Assembly (NCBI RefSeq): GCF_000227135.1
Contig: NC_018258.1
Coordinates: 157,279 to 221,278 of the forward strand
DNA length: 64,000 nt
Reading direction: 5' to 3'
From: Leishmania donovani
Taxonomy: Eukaryota; Euglenozoa; Kinetoplastea; Trypanosomatida; Trypanosomatidae
The translations under genes and the position numbers were made by a program. The notes beneath the pieces were generated by a model. The model did not search any database and was not told the origin of the DNA. It saw only the letters and a program-made list of their open reading frames with translations. This document shows, piece after piece, positions 30,483 to 42,494 of the stretch. Within the stretch, counting starts at the first letter, position 1. Every line of letters starts with the position of its first letter.

Positions 30483-33220
30483 ACAAGGGGGAGGGAAAGG
30501 GGGGAAGGAGGGAGGAGCTGCGAAAGACAAGCTAGACCTTAAAGTGCAGCGGCGTCGGAGGGGGTGGGTCGGACCAGAGAGAGAGATGCACAGGAAGACT
30601 CAAACAAAAGACGAAGAAAAAAAGAAAAACATAGAAAAGACGCAATGGTAAAACGTGCGTATGCAAAACACACAAACACACGCAGAGACAGACCAAAGAC
30701 AAGCAGTAGTCCGTAAAAGTGCACAGTAAGATCAACGCTAAAGGGAGAGTTCTATCAACGAGTAGAGGGTGAAAAGAGGGAGAAGGCACGGAAGAGTACT
30801 CGCGAAGACGACGGGACGCGTTTACTCGTGTGTGCCAGGGGTTCCTTCTATGCTTGCGTACGTGTCCGTCTGTCTGTCTGCGTGTTCATGCCCCAACGCA
30901 CGAAAAGGACAGACAAGGCACGGCAGAATAAGCGGAAGCCGTTGGATTAACGAAAAAAAAATGAAGACGCAGAAGAGACTGAAGTGAGCTCAGCACGTGT
31001 GAGAGGGTCCTCCATACCCGTCGCCCCACTCACCGCGACCTCCAGACAGCAGAGGCAATGAGTGACACAAAAAATGAGAGACGAGAAGTAGGGAAGATGC
31101 TATGATCGAGCTGCAGCTCCTTTTACGATCGTGCTTGGCACCGCCCTGTGCTATGTTAGATTTTATTTTCTTGGCTGGTGGCAGAAGGGGAGAAATCACC
31201 AAACCCCATCTTGTCCTTCCTGCTGCTGCCATTCCACACAAACACACACACAAAACGTGTGGAGGGCAACGTATCAAGGCGTTTGGAGACGGTGACACGA
31301 TGGAACGAAAAGGAAAAAAGAAAACACATTTATTTATACGGAGCAGAAGAGGGCAGAAATGAGGGAAGGACGGAGGAGAGGGGGATACAAACTAGAAACC
31401 ATCAAAATAGAGTGCGCGCGATGCGTCGCCACACGTGCACGGAAAAAAAGACGAAAAAGGGGGGGAACGGCGGAATAAGCGGGTGGATTGCGGTGCGGAA
31501 AAATAGCGACGGAGAGGAGAGAACTCGGTGCGAGGGGCGTGGGGCGTGGAGAGTGCGATCATTGCAGCACTTCCTAGAATATTGTCTACGAAAAAAAGAG
31601 CGGGTCGCAGAAGAGTGGTAGTGCGGCGAAGACAAGAGGCATGTTTAGTTGCCGTTGCCTTGGCCGTCAACCTCACCCCCTTCCTCTCCATCCCACAACC
31701 TGGGAACTCTCACGTACTTACGTCCCCGCAGTGCGGCCCCGGCGAGCCTGCATTGCACACACACCTACGACAACCGGCTGTGTACGTCCATCAGGAATGC
31801 ATAAACACATCTGACTACCATGCGACAAGGCTGCCGTCCAGTTCGCTCCGTTGTGCAGCACGGCTAGGTAAAGTCGTCGACACTCAAACGCCGCAGATGG
31901 CTCCCCCGCACTCTTGCGCGGAGGAAAGGAGAAAGTGATACGACAAAGAAGAAGCGGAATAACGACAGAAACACGCATCCGAGAAGCCCGTGAGCTCCGC
32001 TAAGAAAAAAGGATGCGGCGCACCCACACACACACACGTACTCAAGGGAGGGAGGGGTGGAAGGGATGACCGGTCAGGGAGCGTAAACGCCCCCTACCCT
32101 CCGAAGAAGGAAAGAGCCGCGGAGCAGGATGAGGAACGGGAGAGGCGGAGAGCAACACAGAAGACAAGGGCGCAAGAGGCGTGTAAACAAAGCCAACAGA
32201 GAAAAGAGAAAGGGAAAAATGCCGACAATGGTGGTGGTGGGGAGGGGGGTGAAAGCACCACGAAAGGTGGGAGGGGGAGGAGGTGGAAGGAGAAGTGCGT
32301 GCTCATGAACAATCACACAAAAGCCCGCCTTCTCCCGCACGCGCCAGCCCAAAGGCATAGACAGAAAGACAGGCACGACTATATTTGCAAGGAAGCACAC
32401 GCATATACACCAGCACGGGGATTTGGACCCCTGGCGCATGCAGCAGTGCAGTTTCAACGAAATGCGGCTCCTTTTTTCGGGGGTCCGTTTCCTTGCGAGG
32501 ACGGCAAGCGGACACAACCCGATCCCCCTCTTTCGTTCATTAAATAGAGGTGGAAGGGGGCTGGAGGAGCAAGGAGGCACGCGTGGGGAGACGCACAGAC
32601 AGAGAGACACGCACGAGCAAACTCGAGCAGATGCAGAGAAGAGGAAGATATGCGGGGAGGAGGAGGAGATTGCACTGTAAACGAAAAAGAGGGAGAGTAC
32701 GGAGCAGCGAACCAACACGAGAGCACGTTTGGAAAGTGTTTGACTACGGGTGCGCGTGTGTGGACGTCACGAAACGAGAAACGAAGGGATAAATGTAAAG
32801 AGGAGGAGACAATGCTGTGGCTGTGAGCAGTGCATCGGCATCATCTTGGTGAACGCAAGAAATAAAGAAAAACGGCCACAAGCCAAGTACAACTGCGGCT
32901 GATGATGATAATGCTTTCTCAAGCTCAACCCGTCAGAGCCAGCAAACCCCTTCATTGTTCTAAGCCGCTTCACGCCAGTTGATGATATGGGGTGCGGAGA
33001 GAAAGAAATATGCGTCAGTGAAGAGAAGCGCAGAAGAAACGGAGAGCTCTACGGAGGCGACGCCATCGAATGGTCGTCAATGTTGTATAGCGGTCACGGA
33101 GAACGGCACACTAATGTACTTCAACACACACACGCGAAAACGAAAACAGAAAAAAAAAACAAGAAACGAGCACCTCACAACGCCCCCTCCTTCCTCTCGC
33201 TCCTTCCAATGGCTGCTGCT
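30483..33220. other. Gene-free region, 3' flank of hypothetical gene
   Basis: No gene is seen in 2.7 kb. The plus strand is purine-rich with several A-runs (30950-30961, 33148-33159), so the transcribed strand is pyrimidine-rich, as in 3' untranslated or inter-coding regions of trypanosomatids. Confidence 0.4.
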
Positions 33221-35254
33221 TTACGATTTCTCGCTGGCGTCAACGGACGAGGAACGTGAGTCCGGCGCCACGATGCTCACCCAGACTCTCTGCCCTCCCT
33301 TCTTGGGCTCCCGGAAGATTCGCTGCATCATAGACCGCCGCTCCCGCTCCCCAGCTGGTTGCGGCCCCGCCGACGACATAGCATTGCCCGGCACCACACC
33401 GCCGCCACTGCTCACAGTTGATATCTCGTGCGACAGCATAGAGGACGACAGCTCATGCACATTGAGCTGCGACTGCCGCTGCGAAGAAGATCCGAGAAGG
33501 GCACCGGCATCACGTGCTGCAACGGCAGGCGGGGGAGAGGCGGCGTTCAAGATCGGGCTGTCAACCTTGTTGCACCCCTCGGCAGACAACATGGACTCCG
33601 AGGGAGCCAAGAGGCCCTCGCTGCGCAGCCAAATGGCCTCCAGGGGGGATCGCACACCGTGTTGCCTGCTCCACAGTGCCCGAGTCGCTCCGGCTGGGAA
33701 GTGCTGTGCGGCAGGCGCGGAAGTGGGAGGGTGCAGCGGGGTTAGCGAAATCGGATAATGAGGGGATGCAGAGGTCGATAAAGCGGTGGAGTTGGCGCGG
33801 GTGATAAACGAAGGCCTCGGCGAACTTGACGACGTGTTGCGCCGCGAAGAGCGGTCAGTCAGTGGAGTATGCAAAGAAGACGGAGACGGCCGAACCTCTT
33901 CCTGTGAGCTCAGAAGGGCTACCGACGCGCTAGGCAATACGAGGGAGGGAAAGACGCCACTGGAGTCGAACCTGCTCGCGTGCGGCAGCGACTGTACTGC
34001 GGAGGACTCTCCCACGTTTGTCGCACCGGTTCTGGGATTGCTAACGTTTGGAGACATTACGCGAGAGGACTCGTTGGCGGCGTGCAGCGCCACCGGTGAC
34101 GATGCGCTGCTGTCGGATGACTCGCGGTAGGGTGCTTGAGGAGCAGTGCCCACCTGCCGGGGGTCGTGCAGCGAGATGTCCGCAATGGAGGTCCTGACGG
34201 AGGGGTCGACTCCCTTAAATGTCGCCAGCGGCGGTAGCCGCTTGGCGCCAAACGCGGCACGCGAGGACTGTGTGGAGGTGGCCGCTGCATCCCAGCCGCA
34301 CGATGAACCGCAGAATCGCGGGGGTGGATGCGTGTGCTGGGGTGGTCGAGGCTGCGGGGGGAGCTTGACGTGAGCGGTATCGGCAGTCGACTGGCGCGAG
34401 GCGCCCGTCGATGTGCGCGGCTCTGTAGGCACAGATGTTGATGGTACGCCTCTTGTCGGGCTGAGTGGCAGGTGCATCTTTGTCACGGCCAGCGCCACCG
34501 CACTGTGGAAGCCGCTCGCTGCCGCGCTTCTCTCCAGCGGCATCGAGCGCAGTGCAGCACCCTGCAAGCTCAGCGGCGTGTTAGGGCTCGCAAAGAGCGA
34601 CCCCTTGCCGCGGCGCAGCTTCTCCGGCCTTGCTGCGGTGGTGGGTGACGCTATCTCCACTGCCACTTCGGCAAAAAAGCTACGTTGGGCAAAGGATGTG
34701 CAGCCGCCGCCGCTGAAGGAGTCGATGATGACTGGATTCGAGTTCAGCCCATGCGGCTCCTCCTCTGTGGCCGACTCCATCTCATGCGGCGCGGGTGGGG
34801 CAGCAAGCTCAGCTAGGTCCGCTGAGAGTGATGCAGGACCATCTAGCAGTTCCTCGACACGTGCCTCCTCCTCGTTCTTTGAGCAGGAGCCCCTCGACAG
34901 TAGCTCCGTTTCGGCTATCGAGTCTGCGTGCGCAAGCGGGAGGCCCTGAAGCACTCGTGACACCTGTTGCGGCGACCAGATGGAGCGCATCTCACTGTTG
35001 CAACGGAGCTGCAGCGGGCTCTGCTGCTGCGGTGGTGCCGGGGGCACCGTGACGACGCTTGTGCCACTGGAGCCCAAAAAGGTGGTGGCAAAGCTGCCTA
35101 TGCGTGCCGGAGAGTCCTGTGACATCGCAGTCGGATCGGGCGAAACCGAATGCGCGCTATGCGCGGGTGAGACGCCCACCGGACGGTTGAATACACCGGA
35201 GGGGCGCTGAAACAGTGTCGGCACACGGTTGGTGTGGTGCTCCGGCGGGTCCAT
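33221..35254 (-). CDS. Hypothetical protein, Ser/Pro-rich, disordered
   Basis: A 677-residue open frame starting with the ATG at 35254. Composition is dominated by Ser, Pro, Ala and Thr with short hydrophobic islands; there is no membrane segment, coiled coil or recognisable domain. The C-terminal ~40 residues (RERRSMMQRIFREPKKGGQRVWVSIVAP) are more ordered and basic and may be the conserved part. The long clean frame and in-unit position support a gene, but function cannot be stated. The neighbouring spacers are among the longest in the window. Confidence 0.75.
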   Translation of the reverse strand: MDPPEHHTNRVPTLFQRPSGVFNRPVGVSPAHSAHSVSPDPTAMSQDSPARIGSFATTFLGSSGTSVVTVPPAPPQQQSPLQLRCNSEMRSIWSPQQVSRVLQGLPLAHADSIAETELLSRGSCSKNEEEARVEELLDGPASLSADLAELAAPPAPHEMESATEEEPHGLNSNPVIIDSFSGGGCTSFAQRSFFAEVAVEIASPTTAARPEKLRRGKGSLFASPNTPLSLQGAALRSMPLERSAAASGFHSAVALAVTKMHLPLSPTRGVPSTSVPTEPRTSTGASRQSTADTAHVKLPPQPRPPQHTHPPPRFCGSSCGWDAAATSTQSSRAAFGAKRLPPLATFKGVDPSVRTSIADISLHDPRQVGTAPQAPYRESSDSSASSPVALHAANESSRVMSPNVSNPRTGATNVGESSAVQSLPHASRFDSSGVFPSLVLPSASVALLSSQEEVRPSPSSLHTPLTDRSSRRNTSSSSPRPSFITRANSTALSTSASPHYPISLTPLHPPTSAPAAQHFPAGATRALWSRQHGVRSPLEAIWLRSEGLLAPSESMLSAEGCNKVDSPILNAASPPPAVAARDAGALLGSSSQRQSQLNVHELSSSMLSHEISTVSSGGGVVPGNAMSSAGPQPAGERERRSMMQRIFREPKKGGQRVWVSIVAPDSRSSSVDASEKS

Positions 35255-38200
35255 CGTTATGTGAGTATGTGTGCGTGTGCGTTGGACTGCTCGGCGCCGT
35301 GTGCGCGTGATGCTAGTATACTTCTATGTTCGTTTTCGATCCGAAAACGCGCACGCGCACGCACACACAGAGCAAAGAAGGCGCAGAGGGCGGTGGGATG
35401 GAGTGAGGCGGGTGGTTGAACCGATGAAAGTGCCACCGCGCCTGCTTTTCGTTACGGATGTTACGTGTGCTGGGCAACCAGTGAACACAACGCTTTTAAT
35501 AGGTTTGAGAAGAGAGATACCGGGAGAGTGGCGCTGAGCGAAGAGAGCGAAAAGAAGTAGGCTCAGCGACGAAGAAACCCTTCGCGCGGCAAAGAAATAT
35601 ATATAAGAAATAAGAACAAGCAAAACACTCACACCCTCACAAGGTGAGCGAGGTACTCGGAAGACAGAGTGGAGCAGAGCTGTGGCGATGGAGGGCGGCG
35701 CCACGGTTGCTTCAACACCGAACTCGGACAGAGGGTCAACACCTGCAAAAGACGACGACGAAGAACGCCAAAAAGACGAACAACTCGGCCACGACAACGC
35801 GTGGCGGCTGAACGAAATGTGCTTGGCAACTGCGGAACGAAAGACACCGGAGAGAGGGGGGAACGAGAAGAGTTTGGGGAAGAAAATGACGCACTCCAAC
35901 AGAGGCACGCACACTCACACGTACAGCGGCGAAGATAAGAGCCGCCGCGGCTCACACACGCACGTAGAAAACAAGCGGGGGCCACAAAGACGGCGGAGGA
36001 AACACAAAACGTGTTCTCGCGAGGGGACGATAAGACACCGCACAGGAGAAAGGTGCGGGAGAGGGGCGAGTAGCGGAATGCAATATGCAGAAGCGCCGAG
36101 TCCACAAACAAAACACAGGAGGCGCGCGCGCACACACACACACCGCAACCAACACGCCACGACACACAAAACGAACAAAAAAAAATGAACAAGAAAAGGT
36201 GCTTTTCTTACTCGCACTACAACCCGCAGCAACGCCGAGAGCCTCGCCGCGACGCTTCGGTATTCCGTCGAATGCAAAGCGTGCGTGGGGATGCGCGGCC
36301 ACTCGGTGGGACGGGCCACGCCGGGTCGCAGCAGCAAACGCAGCCGACACAGTGGGAGGGCGGTCGAGAAGCGAACGAGCGGCCTGAGCGGTTATCGACG
36401 AGGATGTGTGTGCGTGCCCACGCACCGGTATGGTGATCGTCGGCCTAGCCGCCGTCGTCGCCGTCGAGCCACAGTGAATACGGAAGGGGCACCACAAAAA
36501 CGTGCAGCACAGACGAAGCAGAAGAAGGGAGGGGGAGAGAGGGAGAGATGGAAAGGTATGCGATAAAGCAAAACAGAAAGCGAGAGGCAGAAGGGCGCAC
36601 ACATACATACATACACATACAGGACCAGTAAGCAGCACAAGCGAAAGAAATACACGTACACGAAGTAACCGCGCAACAGTCGTGACGCCTTTCTTTGCTT
36701 TTTCAGTCCCCGGTTTCTTTAGTATTTTCGTTTGTGTGTGTGTGTGTGTGTATGAACATCAACAGATTGTCCACCGGTGGATCGGAATCACCGAGTAACG
36801 CATCCACACAAAAGGGGGGAAAAGGGTGCTGGTGGTGGTGGGGAGGGCAGAGAGCAGATCAGCGCAGTAAAAGAAGCCAAAGAGGTGAACCAACGTCAAA
36901 AGGAAACCAAGCAAATAGACGAAAAAAAAAAAAGGAAGACCATGAACAACCCGCAGATGCGTACGGGTTAGCGGGGCGCCAAGGTCCCCGTACTAGAGAA
37001 AGGGGAGGAGGAAGGAGAGAAAAGGAACGAAAGGGAGTGTGGGAAGTGCTCAGGGAAGGGGAGGGAAGGAGTCTAATGTTATTTCGCCTTGTTTGCGTTG
37101 TTGCTGCTATGTGCACAAGTTATGATCTCCTTTGTGTGTGTATGTGTGTGTGTGCGTGTGGCAGGTGAGGGAAAGAATATAGATACAAGGAAGCAGCACC
37201 AGCGATTAGTGAGTCCTAGAGACGTCGGTTAAGAAAGAGAGAGGGCGAATACGCAGAATCTTTTCTTTTGTGCAGGAAGAGCAGTCGATGAGGGAGTTGT
37301 GGTACGCCCCTCGCCCGAGTGCCTGCACGTCAATGCCCGAGTGCCGCGTGACCAGCAACGAAAAGAGAACCCCCTGCGCATTGTTTGTGTTAGTGTGTGC
37401 ACACATGTGTGTATGTTGGCGGGTGTGGGTGTGAGTAGTGGCGGAGGGCAGACAGGAAACAGGAGAGTGGAAGGGCAAGGAGAACGGCAGCATACGACTT
37501 GGAGAGCTGTCAAAGCAGCCGGTGCCGCACTGATGTACAAGGGAACTGCACGCACATGATGTAATGCGACGGAGTTGAAGGGATGCGTCAGCCGTTGGGC
37601 ACGTGTTCGGCGCACAAGTTGACGCTATCGTTGAGCTGGGCACCTGTTTTCGTCAGACAACCGTCCATGCGCAATGCGCGCATAACATGCGGAAGGGGAG
37701 CGTTTCCTGAGCCGTGCTTATCTTTAGGGCAAGGCACCGCCATGCGCCCCCACCGGGGTTACTGTGTCGTCCTTCCTAAATACAATCGGCTGGAATCAGG
37801 GGACGACAAATCAAACGAATTCAGCACCCTCCGCGGAACGCTCTACGGAAGGACGTGTGCACGCGAGCACTCTCTAGCGCTGTGCGCATGGTCGCACGTG
37901 GGCGAAGGCGTGCACACGTAGACGCAAACGCCCTCGCTCGTTGACAAAGGGGGGAACGAGGAGGAGGAAGAGGTTGGAGAAAAAAAGAGATTCACATGTA
38001 CAAAACCCAAGGAACGAGCACCCACGTTCGGGGCCCCACAACATGACAGCGAGAGAGAGGGAAAAGCATGGGGGCGCAAAAGGAAAAGAGCGCACAACAC
38101 AGGGAGAGAGGCAGGCATGAAGCAGAGCCCAAAGGTAGCAGCGCCCTCTTGCACCGCACATACGCACCCCCCCCCCTCACATATACAAACACGCACACAC

Positions 38201-38507
38201 GAGTGCTGAAACGGAGGCGCCGCCTGCTAAGGTAGAGGAAGGGAAGAACGGAAGGCCTCTATGAAGGAACCGTTACCGATCGAGAGTAGAAGGAGCGGCA
38301 GGAGGGCTTCTTCGCGACTTTGGCGTAGCTGGCGGTACCCACACGACGTACGGAAAAAAAAAATGGTGTTGTAATGCTCCCCTCTGTCCGCCGTTCCTCT
38401 CCTCAGACATCCTTTTAGTCAGCTGCTCTCCGCACCTCCTCAACATTATGCGCATTGCTTCCTCATCAAAACACGGTGCTCACGAAACAAGAAACCCGAA
38501 AGTTTAA
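35255..38507. other. Gene-free region upstream of hypothetical gene
   Basis: No gene is seen in 3.2 kb. It holds a (TG) microsatellite at 36733-36751, an A-run at 36927-36941, a C-run at 38167-38176 and purine-rich plus-strand sequence. Part must be the 3' untranslated region of the ABC transporter gene. Confidence 0.4.
36733..36751. repeat. (TG)n microsatellite
   Basis: About nine TG units in the spacer upstream of the gene at 33221-35254. Confidence 0.95.
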
Positions 38508-41033
38508 CTATTCTCCTCCGCTAGTCTCCGCTTGGGTCTCGAAACCAACTGCCTTGTTGCCGTCTGAGGCGCGGTGTTTGCGCGAGCGCCTGTGTCGCGA
38601 CTGCCTGTGTGACCCATGCACACCATCGCCGTCTCCGTTTGCCTTTGCCCTCTCTTCTCTCTCTACCTTCTCTGTGACCGTCTCTGCCCTCGGTGACTTC
38701 GGTACCTCTGCCTTCTGTGCTGTTTGAATGAGCTTCGGCGGCGGCTCCTTCTTTGCCGTCACCGTCTCATCCTCGCTGCATAGGCGGTCCGTGATAGGAA
38801 TGCGCACCTCCGTGCCGATCAGCGACGCATCCGAGGCGGATCGCACGCACGTCAGCACCAACGCCGAGGCACCCGTCTCGTACTGCAGGGGTGAGAACAT
38901 GTAGCCACCGCTGCCATCAAAGTAGAGAATCCAGTTGTGGTACTGCCACACGCTGCGGCGGTGCGCAATCGTGATGACAGTGATGCCGAGCTCGACGCAG
39001 CGGTCGTACATCTGCCGTTCCACGTCGAGGTCGACAAGACTGCTGCACTCGTCGAGAATGGCAAAACGCGGACGGTGAAAGAAGAGGCGGGCCATGGCAA
39101 GACGCTGCTGCTCGCCAAGCGAGAGGGAGTCGTCGCTCCACGGCAGCCGCGTCTCCCACGACATGTTCAACTTGCTGAAAACGTAGTCCAGCCCCGCCAT
39201 CTGCAGGTAGCCGTACAGCTCGGCCTCGCCGACAGTGAGGTCCTTCTTCTTGAGGGGATAGATGACCTGCTCGAGGAGCGTGCCATCGTACATGTACGGC
39301 CGCTGCGGAACGTAGTACAGCTGCTCCGCCTCCGGCTTCTCGATACGGCCACCCCGCAGCGGCCACAGCTCACCCAGAAGGCGAAACGTGGAGGACTTGC
39401 CGCACCCATTGCGACCAAGAATGAGCAGGTTCATCCCTGGCTTGACGTAAAATGACATGGAGCTGCAGAGGCACTCACCGGTGGGCAGCACAAGCGGGAC
39501 GTCGACGAACTCAATGTGGTCGCTGCGCACGATGCGGCCGAAAGAGTCCTCGTAGTTGGACATGGCCTTCCCGTCATTGCCGCGCACCGGAAAGGCACCA
39601 GAGGCGCGGCTCACAATTGGGGACTGTGCGGTGCAACTCGTCTGCATCTCTACCAGCACGTCTGCGCGGTCTAGCGCGGCAAGCAACTGCGCCAGTCGGC
39701 GTGTGTAGCCGCCAACGACGAACACCAGCTTGACGTTCCACAGAGATTTCCCAATCGCGGTGGCGAGTGTCTTGAAGGTGTACGAGGCACACGTCAGCGC
39801 TGCGGTTGCCGTCTCGGCGGTTGTCGTCTGGTTCTTCTGATGCATGGTAGCCATGGCACACACAACGTAGCCCAGCAACACTGATCCGTACTTGTTGTGC
39901 AAGGTCTCAGTGAAGTCGAAGCGCGACCGCACGTAGGCGGCGTAGCGCGACTGGTCCGTAACTGCCTTGAAGAGGCGCTGCAGCACTTTCTCGTGGAACT
40001 GAAACCCCTTCGTGAGCGTGATCTCCTCCGCGTAGACCAGCAATCTCTGGTGTGCTCTCCGCACCGCACCCTCCTTCTCCGTGCGCTGCTGCACCATCCA
40101 GTCAAGGTTGGGGGCGCAGCAGCATATCCACACAGCAAAGGTCAGGTAGTAGGACCACGTCAACAGCGTCCCCCTCCACCCCGTCTGCCGCGCCAATGTG
40201 AAGGAGAAGGTGATGGCCTCGATCAGCGGACGCGGAATGCTGGTGAAGAGAGAAGCCGACACACGCGCCCAGTTACGCACGTCCTCGGTAATGCGCTGGT
40301 CCACGTGGTCCACCTCGTGCAGACCGGCCATCTGGAAGAAGACGCGCCGCTTCAGGTAACGGTCGGAGAAGTAGGCGGCGAGGTTGTCGCGGCAGTGCAG
40401 TCCCAGCAGCTCCGAGTAGTAGTCGAGCGTCACGTTCAGCAGAGTGGCCGGCACACACGAGACGGCAAATAACGCCAGTGCACGGATGGCGTGTCGCAGG
40501 TTGCCCTCGATTGCCGTGCGGCTGACCAACCCGCTGACATTCACAAGGCGCACCGACACGTAGGCACGCACAATCATCAGCACAAAGAGAATGTAGATGC
40601 TCCGCGCCTCCCGCCCATGGCAGTTGGGGATCGCCACACGCAGCAGCTGCATAAAGCGATTGAACACAGACACCTCCTGGTTGAAGACTTGGCTGTAAGC
40701 CTCTGCGGTCGCCGCGGAGGCAGAGATGAAAACGGAGGACGTAGTCGCGCGCGACACCGGAGAGGACGGCGACAGAGGCGTCGATTGCGGCACGAGTGTG
40801 AGGCCGCCCCCCTTTCGCACCTCAGACGCGGCAGTGCCGCGCACGATACTGCCCTGAATGCCTCGCAACGGTGGCGGTGGCATTGCCTTGGCGAGCTGCC
40901 GTCCGCTTGACGTAGCGTACATGGTCGCGAGAAAGGCGAGGGAGCCACCCACCCAGCTGGCCATGACGGGGTCCCGCAACCGCGACGCCGCGTACTCCCT
41001 CACGTACTCACCGAGCACCTCAGAGGAGACCAT
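38508..41033 (-). CDS. GAT1: Glycosomal/peroxisomal ABCD half-transporter, GAT1-like
   Basis: An 841-residue half-transporter: one membrane domain then one ATPase domain. The membrane part (about 145-440) carries the ABCD-type EAA-like motif near 335-355 (YAEEITLTKGFQFHEKV). The ATPase part has Walker A GRNGCGKSS at 540-548, signature LSLGEQQ at 637-643, Walker B FAILDE at 657-662 and the switch His at 691. ABCD proteins carry acyl-CoAs into peroxisomes; in trypanosomes the glycosomal GAT proteins are the homologues and GAT1 transports oleoyl-CoA. The choice of GAT1 over GAT2/GAT3 rests on recalled synteny with mevalonate kinase and is tentative. The ATG at 41033 is the first ATG; the open frame before it starts with TTG. 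A low-complexity insert lies at 60-110, and the C-terminus is a charged tail. Confidence 0.88.
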   Translation of the reverse strand: MVSSEVLGEYVREYAASRLRDPVMASWVGGSLAFLATMYATSSGRQLAKAMPPPPLRGIQGSIVRGTAASEVRKGGGLTLVPQSTPLSPSSPVSRATTSSVFISASAATAEAYSQVFNQEVSVFNRFMQLLRVAIPNCHGREARSIYILFVLMIVRAYVSVRLVNVSGLVSRTAIEGNLRHAIRALALFAVSCVPATLLNVTLDYYSELLGLHCRDNLAAYFSDRYLKRRVFFQMAGLHEVDHVDQRITEDVRNWARVSASLFTSIPRPLIEAITFSFTLARQTGWRGTLLTWSYYLTFAVWICCCAPNLDWMVQQRTEKEGAVRRAHQRLLVYAEEITLTKGFQFHEKVLQRLFKAVTDQSRYAAYVRSRFDFTETLHNKYGSVLLGYVVCAMATMHQKNQTTTAETATAALTCASYTFKTLATAIGKSLWNVKLVFVVGGYTRRLAQLLAALDRADVLVEMQTSCTAQSPIVSRASGAFPVRGNDGKAMSNYEDSFGRIVRSDHIEFVDVPLVLPTGECLCSSMSFYVKPGMNLLILGRNGCGKSSTFRLLGELWPLRGGRIEKPEAEQLYYVPQRPYMYDGTLLEQVIYPLKKKDLTVGEAELYGYLQMAGLDYVFSKLNMSWETRLPWSDDSLSLGEQQRLAMARLFFHRPRFAILDECSSLVDLDVERQMYDRCVELGITVITIAHRRSVWQYHNWILYFDGSGGYMFSPLQYETGASALVLTCVRSASDASLIGTEVRIPITDRLCSEDETVTAKKEPPPKLIQTAQKAEVPKSPRAETVTEKVEREERAKANGDGDGVHGSHRQSRHRRSRKHRASDGNKAVGFETQAETSGGE

Positions 41034-41048
41034 CTTCTCGAAGGCAAG

Positions 41049-41095
41049 CTTCAAAAATGAAAAAGATTAAAAGCGAAAGGGGTGAAGTAGAACAG
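41049..41095 (-). promoter_or_regulatory. Predicted SL trans-splice acceptor for the ABC transporter gene
   Basis: The transcribed strand has a long pyrimidine tract (TTCACCCCTTTCGC then CTTTTTCATTTTTG) ending in AG at 41050-41049, 15 bases before the ATG. Prediction only. Confidence 0.4.
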
Positions 41096-42494
41096 GGATA
41101 TGACTACGCATCTGTGGCACGTGTTGATGCGCCGCCCTCGAATTTCGTGAGTCCAACGTGTGAGCCGCTTCTATGCGTGTAAGTGGGTGTGGCTGAGATG
41201 GTGAAAGAGGGAGAGTGAGAGGCACGCAACAGAAGCGAGAAGCATACGGCGAGTATCAGGAAGTCAGTCGTGGCGACTGAGGAATGGCGATTAAAAGAAG
41301 TCAGCCCCACCCTTTTGTGCATGAATGTGTACACAGCACAGCCGACTGCCGCACCCCGCACGGTCGATAAGCAGCTGGCGCGACGACGCCGTAATGGGGC
41401 AGACGCAACCGCCGAAAGGCGCGAGAACAACGATCAGAAGAAGGGGTGGCCGGAATGCGAGCTAACCCCCGCGATTAGCAGCATGAGCGGTAGCCGACGA
41501 CGGAAGCTGAGAAGCAGTGACGCTGCAGTGGCCGAGGGACGTGAGCAATGTGTGCAGGAGGGTATCAAAAGGGGGGATTGCACGAATGTGGAAGAGCGCA
41601 GCAGGAACAAACAGTAACGAGTGAAAATGGGCAAGGGCAGATGCGGGTGCACAATCTGTGAAGAATAGGTCCCACCAGCACGTGCCTCTCCCTCTGTGCG
41701 TGTTCGGCAGCGTAAACGTCACCGTTGCTACACCACCACCACCACCCCTTCCTCTCCTTCAGCACATCGTGGGCACGTGTCACAGCTGTCTTCCCTCGCT
41801 ACACATCAAGTGACGCCCCAGAGTTGCTTCTGTCACGACATTACGGCATAGCGCGAAGGAGCGCACAAGGCAATGACGGGACTAAGAAGTGTAAAAGCAA
41901 CGAGCATATGCAGCGCGAGAGAGAAGAGACAGAGGGAGAGAGGGAGGTAGGAAGGGGGGGGGGCTGAAGATGGTATTCCCAACACACAGCATGCACACAT
42001 AAGCTCTAATGAGTCATACCTGAGTACAGAAAATGGACAGAGAGCAATTTCAAAATAAAGGTCAATACTCTGCGCTGCACCGCACAGACATAGCCGCCGG
42101 ATTCGCACCCGCAGGAACTGTCCTGGTGAGCAACAAAGTCGACGACAAGCTGCGTTGATAACGATGAGAGAATGGCCGAGGGGGTTAGAGACGGCAGGTT
42201 CAACGGCAACAGCACCTCCATACCAGTTCGTGAATGCTCCAACCTCTTCCACCGGGGTGTCACAGCTGACAGCAAAGGACTGCTGTCCGGGTGACTTTTG
42301 CGGCTCACGTTAGAGCGGCGGGGTCGAAACGTCACACAGCAAGGCTGAGCAACAGTAGAGTGCGTGCGCTGGGCTCCGTTGGATGAGCCCCTCCCCCTGC
42401 GCCTCTACCAGCAGCAGCAGCAGCTGCTGCTCACAACGCAAGCGAGCACGCAACTCACTCCAACTTGCACGCACACACACTCTCACAGCAACAC
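41096..42494. other. Intergenic, 3' flank of coiled-coil gene
   Basis: No gene seen in 1.4 kb. Short frames on both strands are not gene-like. Confidence 0.4.

Noticed and set aside
35952..36638. 228-codon minus-strand frame
   Set aside because: Same pyrimidine-tract artefact; composition dominated by Leu, Ser, Cys and Phe without regular helices.
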